Notes: generated from the letters alone by a model not told the origin. Counted from the first letter of the stretch, positions 24,798 to 33,678 are shown. The stretch is 64,000 nucleotides of DNA from Pseudomonas orientalis (GCF_001439815.1 NZ_JYLM01000006.1:310001-374000); one strand, 5' to 3'. A program made the numbers and translations.

Positions 24798-26090
24798 CTA
24801 CTGCGGAGCCCTCAGTTGCTCCGGATGATACGGAGCGAAGGGGTCGGGGGCTACAAAAAATTTGGCTCCTTGCCGTCGCAACATTCTTATCTGTTTTCGG
24901 CCCGCTAGCGTGAGGGCTCCCTCTACCGTAATCCAGTCCCGTTTGACGGCTCGATCTTTCGCAAGCAGCAACGTGTCCAGTGATAGCGGGAGCAGCCTCC
25001 GTAGATCCGCTGCTCGTCTTTTCTTCTGCGAGAACGCGAGGAGAGTTATCACGGCTAATTTGAGCGTGTTGCTTGCACGCCGAAAACTCGGTGCGCCTTG
25101 GATTTCGGGCAGTCTCAGTGCTTCGAGTGCATTGGTAATGACGGGAGCCACGTCGACGTCGGTGGATCGCCAGTAGTACTCGGTTACTCGCTTGGGGAAC
25201 AGAGGTGCCCAGCGTTTGGCACCACGGTTCTTCTCAGACACGAAGATTGCCGGCATGTTGTTCGGCGCACCATGCTCGAAAGCCAGGAGTGCTGCTGCGC
25301 CTTGATATCCCAGCGGATTATCGCTATGAGCGCCGTACACCTTACACAGGGTGATTATGTCGTCCTTGTCTTCATCAAAGCTGTTGAAGATGGTGGGGCA
25401 GTCAGTGACCACATGCACTTGAGGCGCAAATCTGTGGCTGCGGACATTGATTATGCCTTGCTCCGTCCCGCTGTAACCCAATACCCAGAACTTGACGAAG
25501 TTACCCGAATACCAGCTCCTGATGGAGGCCACGCCCCACATCGCATCCAAGATTTTCCGGGCCCGATCACCGCTGCCGATGAAGTCTGTGAGCACGACGA
25601 AGTTTCTGACTTTCGAGTTTCTAATGTTGTCAGCGGTGGGCTGCAAGAGAAAGCGCACATCGTTCTGACGGCACAGGGTATTTGCTATCCAGGCAGTCAG
25701 CGCTTCACTGCCAATATCCTGAGTTTTGTACTTGATTGACTTGACCGCTTGGATGGCAGCTCCGTAAGCCCTGATGTGCTTTTTCTTCGATCGCTTACTG
25801 TAGGTTTTCTTTTGCTTGTACAGCGGGGGCGGGAGCTTGGCTTTGGTGGGTTGGAGCTCACGCTCGATGAACAGCGCGGAAGGTTGTTTGAGTGGCAATA
25901 CCTTGCGCGTGAGTTTGACCATGCTGTCCTTGAACTCATTCAACGGGCAGTAGTTCACTGAGTTGAGCAGCTTCTCGGCGAGCGCGCGGTCATTCGGGCC
26001 CTGGTCGAACTGTGAGAGCCAGAGCTTGGCTTTTTCCTTCTGACTAACCTGCTGCATAGCCTGTTTCCCTAAACGTTCAGACCACCTCAT
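24798..26090 (-). CDS. Phosphoribosyltransferase-like retron effector with winged-helix end
   Basis: About 430 residues from the start MRWSERLGKQA, which has GGAA upstream and avoids overlap with gajB. The segment FVVLTDFIGSGDRARK near residue 165 has the shape of a PRPP-binding loop (hydrophobic strand, D, then GSG), and the C-terminal 100 residues look like a winged-helix domain (RRLLPLSLDTLLLAKDR onward). PRTase-like plus winged-helix proteins are known companions of a class of retrons. It sits just upstream of the ncRNA and RT on the same strand. The likely toxin of the system, by inference. Confidence 0.7.
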   Translation of the reverse strand: MRWSERLGKQAMQQVSQKEKAKLWLSQFDQGPNDRALAEKLLNSVNYCPLNEFKDSMVKLTRKVLPLKQPSALFIERELQPTKAKLPPPLYKQKKTYSKRSKKKHIRAYGAAIQAVKSIKYKTQDIGSEALTAWIANTLCRQNDVRFLLQPTADNIRNSKVRNFVVLTDFIGSGDRARKILDAMWGVASIRSWYSGNFVKFWVLGYSGTEQGIINVRSHRFAPQVHVVTDCPTIFNSFDEDKDDIITLCKVYGAHSDNPLGYQGAAALLAFEHGAPNNMPAIFVSEKNRGAKRWAPLFPKRVTEYYWRSTDVDVAPVITNALEALRLPEIQGAPSFRRASNTLKLAVITLLAFSQKKRRAADLRRLLPLSLDTLLLAKDRAVKRDWITVEGALTLAGRKQIRMLRRQGAKFFVAPDPFAPYHPEQLRAPQ

Positions 26091-26136
26091 TTTTTTTCCG
26101 ATGTGGTGCCTTTGGTCAGCATTTCCAAGTTCGTAC

Positions 26137-27555
26137 TTATCTTGGGGGATGAAGGATAGGAGTTTGAGAGCAAATGAGAAGCTTCTTTGCCCCACGGGTC
26201 ATCGCCACGTAGAGGTTCGTAGCGTTCATCTCATCTGGTTGCAGGATAACTGCAATTTCAGCTTCTAAGCCTTTGAGCAACAATGTGCTGCCTACCGCAC
26301 GACGTGACAGTGGTCGGCCGAGCATACGATTTCTTTCGCGAATTTGAGCTGCAGCGGCGTACAGGGACTGCCCTCCTATCGTCGCAACTCTCAACGCTGC
26401 GAGGCAACAGCGCAGTAACTCGGGTCGGTATACATGCGCCCCCTGTTGTCTAGATAGGCATTGCAGAAGCTCGGCCGCGCTACCGTGTGTCAGCGTGTCG
26501 AGGAATGTAATCGCGCAGTGCTCAGCCGGAGTCGGAGCAGTGCGATTTCGGCCATTGCGAATGATCTCAATCCTAGGTAAAAACGCGGCCGCGCCAACGC
26601 CCGTCATCACACTCGCTGCAAAATTAACAAGCTGATTCAGCGACTGCTCTACGGTGGGAACGAAAGTTCTGGCGAAAGATATGAGGTCTGGAAGATCGAC
26701 GCTCTCGACGGTAGTGGCTCCAGCAGTTTGGCTCGTGAGTCGCTGGCGGCCAGCAGCGTTTCTGGAATCCCCAATTATCAAGGCCGATTCGCCATCCTGA
26801 AGTCGCACCAGGGCAGCTGTGCGTCGTTGAGCATCAGCTGTAGCTGCCTGTATTCGCACCCACTCAACTTCATCGGGCGCCGTACCCAAGTCAATAGGCT
26901 GTCCCGCTTCCAACAGCCCTCTTGCCTGAAGTAGCCACCTGCCTAACTCTTCTGCTCCCGCTCGGCGCCATCTCCAAGGGGTGCTTAATGCCCCAATAGG
27001 TGGGAAATGAACGACCACCTCGGCAGCCCAATCGACAAGCCTGTTTCCTCCAAAATTGAAGATCGCTTGCATCGGGTCGCCCAAGACGTAAGTGCAGAGT
27101 GCTTGCGCCAACCAGGTAACGATCACATGCTGGGCCTCGTTGCAATCCTGATATTCATCGACCAGCAAATACGCATAGCTGGCCTTCAGTACGCTATCAA
27201 GATGGCGTCCACTCAAAAGCGCTATCGCGGAGGCTCTAATAGCGGGATAGTCACTTCTGGGACTTTCCAAAAGCATAATCGCCGGGTCATGCCCGCTTCT
27301 CGCCGGAAACCGACTGATGAGCTTCATGGTGAAGCCATCTAAGGTTGCAATTACATATGATGCATTCGGAATGTTCGCTCGTGACATTCTGGCGCGTAAT
27401 GCTGCCACGCCTGCGTTCGTGTGGGTCAAAATCAACGCAGGTTTGGAGCCTGTATGCAGCGCTAAGGTATCGGAAATGAGCTGCGTTTTTCCACATCCCG
27501 CAGGCGCAGTGACTGAGCCCCGTTGGAACGCCCGAATATTGATTTCAGGCGGCAT
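26137..27555 (-). CDS. gajB: Gabija helicase-like protein GajB
   Basis: A 472-residue UvrD/Rep-type superfamily 1 helicase. Walker A is TAPAGCGKTQL near residue 20, Walker B is LLVDEYQDCNEAQH, then GDPMQAIF, and the C-terminal motifs LLLKGLEAEIAVI and NLYVAMTRGAKKLL. The ATG MPPEINIRAF overlaps the gajA stop by 11 bp; the longer frame runs further into gajA. Length fits known GajB (about 490). In Gabija the GajA-GajB complex senses nucleotide depletion or DNA ends and degrades phage DNA. Confidence 0.88.
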   Translation of the reverse strand: MPPEINIRAFQRGSVTAPAGCGKTQLISDTLALHTGSKPALILTHTNAGVAALRARMSRANIPNASYVIATLDGFTMKLISRFPARSGHDPAIMLLESPRSDYPAIRASAIALLSGRHLDSVLKASYAYLLVDEYQDCNEAQHVIVTWLAQALCTYVLGDPMQAIFNFGGNRLVDWAAEVVVHFPPIGALSTPWRWRRAGAEELGRWLLQARGLLEAGQPIDLGTAPDEVEWVRIQAATADAQRRTAALVRLQDGESALIIGDSRNAAGRQRLTSQTAGATTVESVDLPDLISFARTFVPTVEQSLNQLVNFAASVMTGVGAAAFLPRIEIIRNGRNRTAPTPAEHCAITFLDTLTHGSAAELLQCLSRQQGAHVYRPELLRCCLAALRVATIGGQSLYAAAAQIRERNRMLGRPLSRRAVGSTLLLKGLEAEIAVILQPDEMNATNLYVAMTRGAKKLLICSQTPILHPPR

Positions 27556-29272
27556 GAACCCAGTCCCTAACCCTGTTGATGATCGCTTGGAAGCCTGGAT
27601 TCGCGTTAGGTAAGTCGGGACCGATGATGTTCTTGGCAATGTATTCGTAAGTGGTGACAGATTTGTACCAGCCGTTCTTTCGGATACGTGAGGCAATTCC
27701 GAGAACGCTTCGGGCCAATGGCGAATAGGGCAATCCCGGTCGTGAAGCTTGAATCATGTCTAGCAAGAGTGCATTTTCCGACTTCTCACGGATATGCGCT
27801 GCCACGATATCATGCCCCCTGACTTCGAGCGCTTTGGCCAACAAGGCGTCGATCGCCAAATCGGACAGACTAAGGAATAGCTCGTCCTCCAAGGCACGAC
27901 CTTGCCCCCATGTTGCTGATTGCCCACCTGCAAAGTGGAAGGCATCTCGCACAGCTGGAGTTGGCGGTTTGTCAGCGTCAACGATCACGAAAACTTGGTA
28001 ACCCAGGCTCAACAATGCACTGCCTCGCAGATAACAGTTGTCGGTGCTTCCTCCGCTCACGTTTACGTATGCGCCTCCAGTGGCCAGGAACGAAGGCAGC
28101 CTCTGTGAGCCCCAGAACTGATCGAGACCTCGCATAAGACCGACTTCGCTTGCCCCCTCACATACGATGATCCGCTTGGCCAAAAACGCCTCAGGGTCAG
28201 CTCGAAGGGTGCTCTGGACATCATCGGTAATGCCTGCCTGACGAACCTCGTGGAATCCAAATTGAGCTCGGACAACGAAAAGTTGGTTACCCGAAAGTTC
28301 TCGCAGCGCCACGGGCGAATGGGTAGTAAGGAACACCTGAAGTGGTGGTTGCGGCTCCTTACCTCCTAGAGAATCCATAAAGCGAACCAGGCGGTGCGGT
28401 TCAAGACCGAATTCCACCTCATCAACTAAGGCAATCGAGGCAGCTTCAGCGGCTCGGCGTTGAAGTCCGGCCACAAGCAAACGAGATGAGCCTGTGCCTA
28501 AGGAGCGTAACGGTATCCCTTGCTCGTTGTGCAGTGCAATTGCACCATCCCCGATGGACACGGAGTGGGCATCCAGGAGCGCTTGTGCGAATAAACCCAC
28601 CGGGACACCAAGGTTTCTGGCTGTTTCCGTGACGATCTGAAGCGGCTGTTGAAGCTGCTCAGCCGCTTGAGCACCGAAGTTGTTTCGCGCCTCCCTGGCA
28701 GCATTTGCGAGCGCCGCCCCTAATGCCGGGCGCTCATCAGTGAGCCGATTGAGGATCGAGTTGCGACTCCACGACAAATTTGTGTTCGCGAAGCTACCAA
28801 TACGCGCAGGTGCAACGCGGGAGCGATCTTTCCAAGAAAGGTTGCGCTCCAGCCCTTGCTGCTCGGCCCGACTGGAGAAGAGTCCCCATAATGGCTCAAG
28901 GTCGCTATGCACGATCAAACGTTGAGTCAGAACGGTTTCGATGCCAAACCGTGGCTCGTCTTCGATGGCTCCAGATACAGCATCGAAACCACGCAAAAAG
29001 TCGCCGTAGCTATCAAGATTGATCAGGTCGTCGGGCAGATCGCCCAATGTGATCGAGATAGTGATCGGCGCATTGACGTTGAGGTTGTAGAAGTCGTTGT
29101 CCCCAAAGGGGGCACTGCGCCTGGTGCCGAGGCAAAGCTCAATTGCATCCAGAATGGTAGACTTTCCGCTGTCACCCGGCCCAATCAAGCAATTGAATCC
29201 AGAGGAAGGTGACCAGCTCAGTTGTTGGATCGAACGGAAGTTCTGTATTTCTAGCTTGCGAATCCGTGCCAT
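27545..29272 (-). CDS. gajA: Gabija OLD-family nuclease GajA
   Basis: A 575-residue protein, almost exactly the size of characterised GajA. It begins with an ABC-type ATPase: RIRKLEIQNFRSI, Walker A GPGDSGKST near residue 35, signature/Walker B region SLGTGSSRLLVAG and IALVDEVEFGLEPH. It ends in a TOPRIM nuclease domain with VCEGASEVGL near 371 and VFVIVDADKPP near 429 providing the acidic metal ligands. First gene of the two-gene Gabija operon. Confidence 0.9.
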   Translation of the reverse strand: MARIRKLEIQNFRSIQQLSWSPSSGFNCLIGPGDSGKSTILDAIELCLGTRRSAPFGDNDFYNLNVNAPITISITLGDLPDDLINLDSYGDFLRGFDAVSGAIEDEPRFGIETVLTQRLIVHSDLEPLWGLFSSRAEQQGLERNLSWKDRSRVAPARIGSFANTNLSWSRNSILNRLTDERPALGAALANAAREARNNFGAQAAEQLQQPLQIVTETARNLGVPVGLFAQALLDAHSVSIGDGAIALHNEQGIPLRSLGTGSSRLLVAGLQRRAAEAASIALVDEVEFGLEPHRLVRFMDSLGGKEPQPPLQVFLTTHSPVALRELSGNQLFVVRAQFGFHEVRQAGITDDVQSTLRADPEAFLAKRIIVCEGASEVGLMRGLDQFWGSQRLPSFLATGGAYVNVSGGSTDNCYLRGSALLSLGYQVFVIVDADKPPTPAVRDAFHFAGGQSATWGQGRALEDELFLSLSDLAIDALLAKALEVRGHDIVAAHIREKSENALLLDMIQASRPGLPYSPLARSVLGIASRIRKNGWYKSVTTYEYIAKNIIGPDLPNANPGFQAIINRVRDWVHAA

Positions 29273-29384
29273 TGACGCGCCTCCATGCCTTGAGAACGAT
29301 ACTCGGTCGATACCTCACAGGAGCATATCCTTCTGCTACCTAGCAAGCCACTGCGGATGCTGGAGTCGAGCTACTCATGCGAAA

Positions 29385-29449
29385 TTGCATTTCACAGCCA
29401 CCCGCCTACGTTCGACCTAATCAGCAATTGCATCGGATTTGACCTGTTC
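29385..29449 (+). repeat. Tandem repeat array B (inside island)
   Basis: Three 21-22-bp units begin TTGCATTTCACA, TACGTTCGACCTAATCAG and TTGCATCGGATTTGACC; the downstream tail CCCTAATCGGCAAAAATCTG resembles the tail of array A. It lies in the 283-bp gap between gajA and the next gene, same orientation as array A. Confidence 0.65.
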
Positions 29450-29555
29450 GCTTTGTCACCCTAATCGGCAAAAATCTGCCCATTTCTGACGGTGGCGACA
29501 GGTAACAATAGGTCAATAGCAGATACGCACGGTGGGATACCCCAGTGAGGTTAGG

Positions 29556-30368
29556 TTAACCGGCGGAACTAAGTTTCTTGGGTTGGCTCTTTGCGCTATC
29601 TCTGGTTTGAGCTTTAACAAACCACTGTGGTACCCAAGTCACCGTATCGTCGTTAATCTGGTGTGGTATGGATTTCCAGAACTCGACGATCGTATCTGAA
29701 AGCTCATCTAGCTGTTGGTCCGTTGCAGTGAGGTCGGTGTGATCCATCCACGTGAATTCTGGAAGAATTCCGTCGATGGGGGACTTCCTCAAAAACTCTG
29801 GATGGTTGGTTTTCAGCGTTTCGAAAGAGCTGCCATCACCATGCTTATAGACATTGATCACATAGCGATACGTACTGAGTTTTCGCATGTAGTCTGCGTT
29901 CTGTTTGGCTAGGCCCGTTGCATCCAGAAGCTCGGCAATTTCGTCGAAGTTGGCTGACCATGCCTTCTTGAGGGCTTCCTCCCCATCGTGCCAACGCCTA
30001 ATCTCCTTCACCAGCCAGCTACGTAGCTTCTTATCCCACTCATGGAACATTCCGGCGATTATGCTCAGCCGAGTTTGATCGCGCATCTCACTCAACAGCC
30101 GATAAAACTCGATGCTATGGTCGTAGGCGTTCTCATAGACGCTTCCCGGATCGTCTCTGTCTGGATCGAAATGAGGGGCTTGATCTTCAAGCCACCGCTC
30201 TCCCGCTGCGTCAGCCTCTTTGTCTATGTCGTTGAACTGGGAGAGCAACTTGCCCTTCGCTTGCTCAAGATAGAAGCGGTTCTCTTCTATAACTGACTGT
30301 CTAAAGGGCTCCCACACCTGAAAAAGAACTGTGGCTCTTTTCTTGCTTTGTGAGACTTGCTCAGTCAT
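29556..30368 (-). CDS. Hypothetical island protein, helical
   Basis: A 270-residue protein, mostly alpha-helical and acidic/aromatic, with no signal or membrane segment and no recognised family. A segment LSTYRYVINVYKHGDGSSF near residues 165-185 is a little like the Arg...His pattern of HEPN ribonucleases, but the spacing does not match the RX4-6H rule, so I do not assign it. Preceded by array B on its 3' side and alone on its strand. Confidence 0.6.
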   Translation of the reverse strand: MTEQVSQSKKRATVLFQVWEPFRQSVIEENRFYLEQAKGKLLSQFNDIDKEADAAGERWLEDQAPHFDPDRDDPGSVYENAYDHSIEFYRLLSEMRDQTRLSIIAGMFHEWDKKLRSWLVKEIRRWHDGEEALKKAWSANFDEIAELLDATGLAKQNADYMRKLSTYRYVINVYKHGDGSSFETLKTNHPEFLRKSPIDGILPEFTWMDHTDLTATDQQLDELSDTIVEFWKSIPHQINDDTVTWVPQWFVKAQTRDSAKSQPKKLSSAG

Positions 30369-30480
30369 AGCTAACTCCTTTTAGGGGATATGAAGTGGCT
30401 GAGGCGAGAAAGGCTTGCACAGCATAGACCGTCTGGAGTGTTTCTTCAGCGGCCGCGCTTATCATGGGATGATCCGGCTG

Positions 30481-30510
30481 CCAGTGCCAGTGCCAGTGCC
30501 AGTGCCAGTG
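30481..30510. repeat. Hexanucleotide microsatellite (CCAGTG)5
   Basis: Five perfect copies of CCAGTG followed by an imperfect sixth (CCATTG). It lies within a 93-codon plus-strand frame of doubtful reality (30390-30671), where it encodes alternating Ala-Ser. Copy-number change would keep frame, since the unit is six bases. Confidence 0.9.
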
Positions 30511-30733
30511 CCATTGGCTTGGAGGCATACCCCCAAACCGAAGCGGGTCATTATGGCCAACGCTGGTTCTGTCGAGCGCTCGAAATAGGGGACTATCATG
30601 GAATGGAAATGGTGCTGATCGCCCTTATCCTATTCACCCAGCCCATAAAAAAACCAAAAAAGTTAGATTAGGTAAGTATCTGATTTATGGATAATAAAGC
30701 CAATATAACAACTAGTAAGGCCCCGGAGCTCCT

Positions 30734-30928
30734 GGACAACTCAAACACCTGATCCGCGTTGCATCCGTCACTGGCCGTCTGCCAGAACGCGATGTGGCGT
30801 TGTTGTGGCTCACGCATACCACAGGTATTCGCGTCACCGAGCTGGCCTTGCTGGAGGTCGCAGGCGTGCTGTGCCCAAGCGCTGCCATCAAGCCGCCAAG
30901 GGTTGCAGATCAAGAAATATCTATGTGA
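30734..30928 (+). pseudogene. Tyrosine integrase fragment
   Basis: A 64-codon frame without a start encodes LKHLIRVASVTGRLPERDVA then LLWLTHTTGIRVTELALLEV, which is the region around the first catalytic Arg (GIRVTEL) of phage-type tyrosine recombinases. The upstream core-binding domain and the later HxxR and Tyr motifs are missing. A decayed integrase, evidence of an earlier mobile element at this place. Confidence 0.75.
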
Positions 30929-31055
30929 CAGCTCGTTATCCGCAGAGCATTTGAGCTTGCCCTATAGACGACTGTCGCACAGCAGATATGATGGCACATT
31001 GGTTATTGGGTCGAGTATTAGATTGGTGCGTGTTCCTACGCCAAGGAGAAGGCTT

Positions 31056-31250
31056 GTGACGATTATTCAGGCGGTACATGGGTGGTCTAGGGGATTTGAG
31101 TCTTGGCAGCAAGCTGCGTTTTTTCGACTTTACCAAGCCAATAGACTTAGTGCCGATGAGATGGACGAGCTTTATGCATTGGTTATACGAGCTCCGCGTT
31201 GTACCGAATTTTTCCCGTGTGTCGCAGCAGATCGAGGAGATGTAAGTTGA
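31056..31250 (+). CDS. Small protein resembling the N-terminus of AAA defence ATPases
   Basis: GTG start with AGGAGAAGG just upstream; 64 residues. The part VHGWSRGFESWQQAAFFRLY and then SADEMDELYALVI matches the opening helices (W-S, W-Q-x-A, L-R, L-x-x-D-x-x-E-L) of many large AAA-type defence proteins, but the ATPase is absent. Either a truncated remnant or a stand-alone adaptor. Its TGA overlaps the TTG of the next gene, so translation is coupled. Confidence 0.5.
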   Translation: MTIIQAVHGWSRGFESWQQAAFFRLYQANRLSADEMDELYALVIRAPRCTEFFPCVAADRGDVS

Positions 31251-32149
31251 CTGAAAACACTCCGACGATCGAAAGCTATGAGGATTTGTTAGCCCGCAAA
31301 GACTTTCGCCCCAGGCTAGAGTTTCACCCGCAAGGGGAGCGAAACATGAAAGATGTGCTTTGGCCCTACAGGTTTTCGGAAAAGGTCAACTGCGGCATCT
31401 CAGCGTGTAGACAGCTCCATTTCCAAGGCTACCTTATTACCACGAGCGATGGTTTTGAGACCGGTATCGGTGCCGATTGCGGTCGCAAGTATTTCGGCCT
31501 TAAATTTACCCGCCAGCGTCAGCTTGTCGACAAAGAAGTAGCGCGGCGTCAGCGGGTTAAATCGATCAAGGACATGATTGACCAGCTTCCAGTAATGGTC
31601 ACTACGCTGGCCCAGATAAAAGCTGATTACCTCGACCTGCAAGAGATGAAGCAGCGCCTAATGGGGGCAATCGGTCCTAGCATCTACGCCGCGTTGAAAC
31701 AGCGTGCCGAAAAGGACGGTGCCAGAATTATGCGCAGTGTGCGCTTGACCGGCAGGGACTTGGAGGCGCACTACGCCACGACGAACAAACGATCAAGTAG
31801 ACAGGACGATGCCCCCTACCGCGAAGAGGTGATTGCCACCCTGGAAGGTCTACCCTTCATTAGAGCGCGCTTCAAGGACATGCTTGTCACTAACCTACTG
31901 GAGCCCCTGCAGCTACTCAGCGCCTGCAAAACCGCCGAGGTGGAGGACTGGAAGGTGCGTGAGCTGCAAAAGACGGCCAAGTGGGTAGGGGAGGTGCCGC
32001 AAAGCCTGATCAAGGCCCAAGAGTTGATTGCTGCTGGACGGCTTTTTTTCAAGAGCGAGAACATCGCTAACCTTGTCCACATCGGCGCACCTGAGGGTCC
32101 TTTGACTCAAATCATCGCCGATTTGAAGGCGTCTGAGCAGACCAAATAG
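31247..32149 (+). CDS. Hypothetical protein with Cys pattern, TTG start
   Basis: A 300-residue protein reading from TENTPTIESYEDLL. The TTG is chosen because GAGGAG lies upstream and it overlaps the preceding stop; an ATG further upstream has no ribosome site. Near residues 50-85 it has CGISACRQL and GADCGRKYFGL, a possible zinc site, then a long helical region. No family recognised. Codon use is more AT-rich than the core genes. Confidence 0.6.
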   Translation: MTENTPTIESYEDLLARKDFRPRLEFHPQGERNMKDVLWPYRFSEKVNCGISACRQLHFQGYLITTSDGFETGIGADCGRKYFGLKFTRQRQLVDKEVARRQRVKSIKDMIDQLPVMVTTLAQIKADYLDLQEMKQRLMGAIGPSIYAALKQRAEKDGARIMRSVRLTGRDLEAHYATTNKRSSRQDDAPYREEVIATLEGLPFIRARFKDMLVTNLLEPLQLLSACKTAEVEDWKVRELQKTAKWVGEVPQSLIKAQELIAAGRLFFKSENIANLVHIGAPEGPLTQIIADLKASEQTK

Positions 32150-32449
32150 GAAAGAGTCGCTCAGGTTCACCACAAGCCCGGCAAAGCGTGGGGCTAGGTG
32201 CGAAGAAGGACGCGTCAAAAAACTGAGTGCGTAAAAGCAACTGAGCGCTTACGTGTCGGCTGGCGATCACTCAATGGCCGAGTACAAGGCTACGAAAATG
32301 ATTGAACTGCAGCGCAACATACGTGACTGCACCACCAAGATGGCCTAATCAGGGGGGCACGGAACCGGTGCACCCCAAGCTCTGGCACAACCGGGGCCGA
32401 GTACGTAGAAATACGCCAATTTCGGCACTCAGATCCAACAGGAAAGCGT
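32150..32449. other. Gap between small island genes
   Basis: Mostly non-coding. A possible 24-codon frame (32274-32348, MAEYKATKMIELQRN onward) lacks a ribosome site. A GGTGCACC palindrome lies near 32367. No clear regulatory element. Confidence 0.35.
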
Positions 32450-32662
32450 ATGAGACATACTGCAAACGTTCCTCGAACACCCCGTGACGATGATTGGGAA
32501 GCCGAGTTCGATCCTACATATCCCGATAAAACATCGGAAGGTGGCGTCTGGTACGGCAAGACAGATGACGAAATTGCTGCCATACAACTCGAAGAGCACA
32601 AGTGGGCTGAGCATGAGGAATACCATCGAAGATTAGATGACCTCGAAGGCGACGACGACTGA
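32450..32662 (+). CDS. Small acidic hypothetical protein
   Basis: Seventy residues, AGGAAAG ribosome site eight bases before ATG, Asp/Glu-rich with the end LDDLEGDDD. It contains WYGKTDDEIAAIQLEEH, predicted helix. No known family. Strong acidity might suit a DNA mimic or an antitoxin, but nothing proves it. Confidence 0.5.
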   Translation: MRHTANVPRTPRDDDWEAEFDPTYPDKTSEGGVWYGKTDDEIAAIQLEEHKWAEHEEYHRRLDDLEGDDD

Positions 32663-32750
32663 TCGACTTGGCTTGCTGGGCGGTGAACCAGCAACCAGAC
32701 ATGAAGCTGACCGGCCTCGGCAAACACAACTGAATCCACGGAAAATCCAT

Positions 32751-32987
32751 ATGCCTCAACCTCAACACGCAGCACACCTCGGAGATTGCACATTTCTTGG
32801 CACTCTGGCGCGATTCGACCTTTATTTTGACCCTCAAGCGCTCCCAGCCCCAATAGTGATCGCACGCTGGGGAAGTGGTGCCAATTTTTACCAGTGGCCG
32901 CTAGATCGTCAGCCGCGGTCGACGGTGCAGCTTGAGGCTTTCAAGCATGCCGTCAGTCTTGCGCGCAAGAAGGGCTATTTGGACTGA
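32751..32987 (+). CDS. Small hypothetical protein
   Basis: Seventy-eight residues from MPQPQHAAHLGDCTF; GGAAAA precedes the ATG. Contains FLGTLARFDLYFDPQALP and PIVIARWGSGANFYQW, a compact beta pattern. The longer open frame upstream overlaps the preceding gene and is not used. No family recognised; small genes of this sort are common cargo in integrative islands. Confidence 0.5.
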   Translation: MPQPQHAAHLGDCTFLGTLARFDLYFDPQALPAPIVIARWGSGANFYQWPLDRQPRSTVQLEAFKHAVSLARKKGYLD

Positions 32988-32999
32988 AATAGGACAAGC

Positions 33000-33085
33000 G
33001 GCTACCGCGCTCATGGGCTTGCTGGCTGCTGCCATCCAGTGCGACAAGTCACCCTGTCCATCACCAGCTCCACGAACAACGGAAA
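33000..33085 (+). repeat. 86-bp direct repeat, copy 1
   Basis: About 85% identical (73 of 86) to positions 33486-33571. Central GACAAGTC dyad is imperfectly extended in this copy. It lies upstream of the small gene at 33168. Confidence 0.8.
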
Positions 33086-33167
33086 GTAACGTGGACTTTC
33101 GGTGCTGTCCGGCATGACCGAGTAGATAATCAGCCCGTCTAAATTTCGCCATACAGGAGTTATACCG

Positions 33168-33398
33168 ATGACACACGAAACGCCACCTGCGAAAGTTGGC
33201 TCATTGACTGTTCACCTTGATGGGGACCTGCTGGATGCTCTAAACAGCTACCGTAAGGCGGATTTTGAATTGAGAACCACTGAACACAAGCTTGGCAGCA
33301 AGGGCCGCAATGCCTTGATCGAAAGATCTGAAACTGAAGCTGATCGGCTGGCTACCAAGCTCAATATTGAAGTTCGGAATCAGCTCGGCGAGGTGTAA
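33168..33398 (+). CDS. Small hypothetical protein
   Basis: Seventy-six residues with AGGAG nine bases before ATG. It contains a beta hairpin-like start (SLTVHLDGDLLDALNSYRKA) and a helical, charged rest. No family known. It follows copy 1 of the 86-bp repeat, as the KAP gene follows copy 2, so the repeat may hold a shared promoter or operator. Confidence 0.55.
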   Translation: MTHETPPAKVGSLTVHLDGDLLDALNSYRKADFELRTTEHKLGSKGRNALIERSETEADRLATKLNIEVRNQLGEV

Positions 33399-33485
33399 GA
33401 CGAATAAATGAACGAAGGGATCGAGCGTTTATGTATATGTCCAGGAGTTAGAAGCGTTGCACAACGTTACTGGCTACCTCTACGC

Positions 33486-33571
33486 GACTACCGCGCCCAT
33501 GGGCTTGCTGGCTGATGCCATCCGGGGTGACAAGTCACCCCGGCCACCACCAGCTTCACTAACAGCAGAAA
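33486..33571 (+). repeat. 86-bp direct repeat, copy 2
   Basis: Second copy of the repeat. Here the dyad is perfect: GGGGTGAC-AA-GTCACCCC (about 33524-33541). The substitutions between copies fall in all codon positions, so conservation is more likely of DNA or RNA than of protein. Confidence 0.8.
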
Positions 33572-33678
33572 AGATAGCCATGCAAGGAAATTGGTTGAAG
33601 TACGAAGTTAACGGGAGCGTCCCGAACGCGGCTGTGGCAGCGACTTCACCTGACAACTGATTTGGCTAAGGAACACCT

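Noticed and set aside
29556..30368. HEPN ribonuclease assignment
   Set aside because: The Arg...His spacing in RYVINVYKH is wider than the family rule, and no partner nucleotidyltransferase is adjacent.
30481..30510. Short repeats that might be a CRISPR array
   Set aside because: Perfect head-to-tail hexamers with no spacers and no cas genes.
30390..30671. 93-codon frame spanning the microsatellite
   Set aside because: No ribosome site, low-complexity Ala-Ser stretch, no family resemblance.
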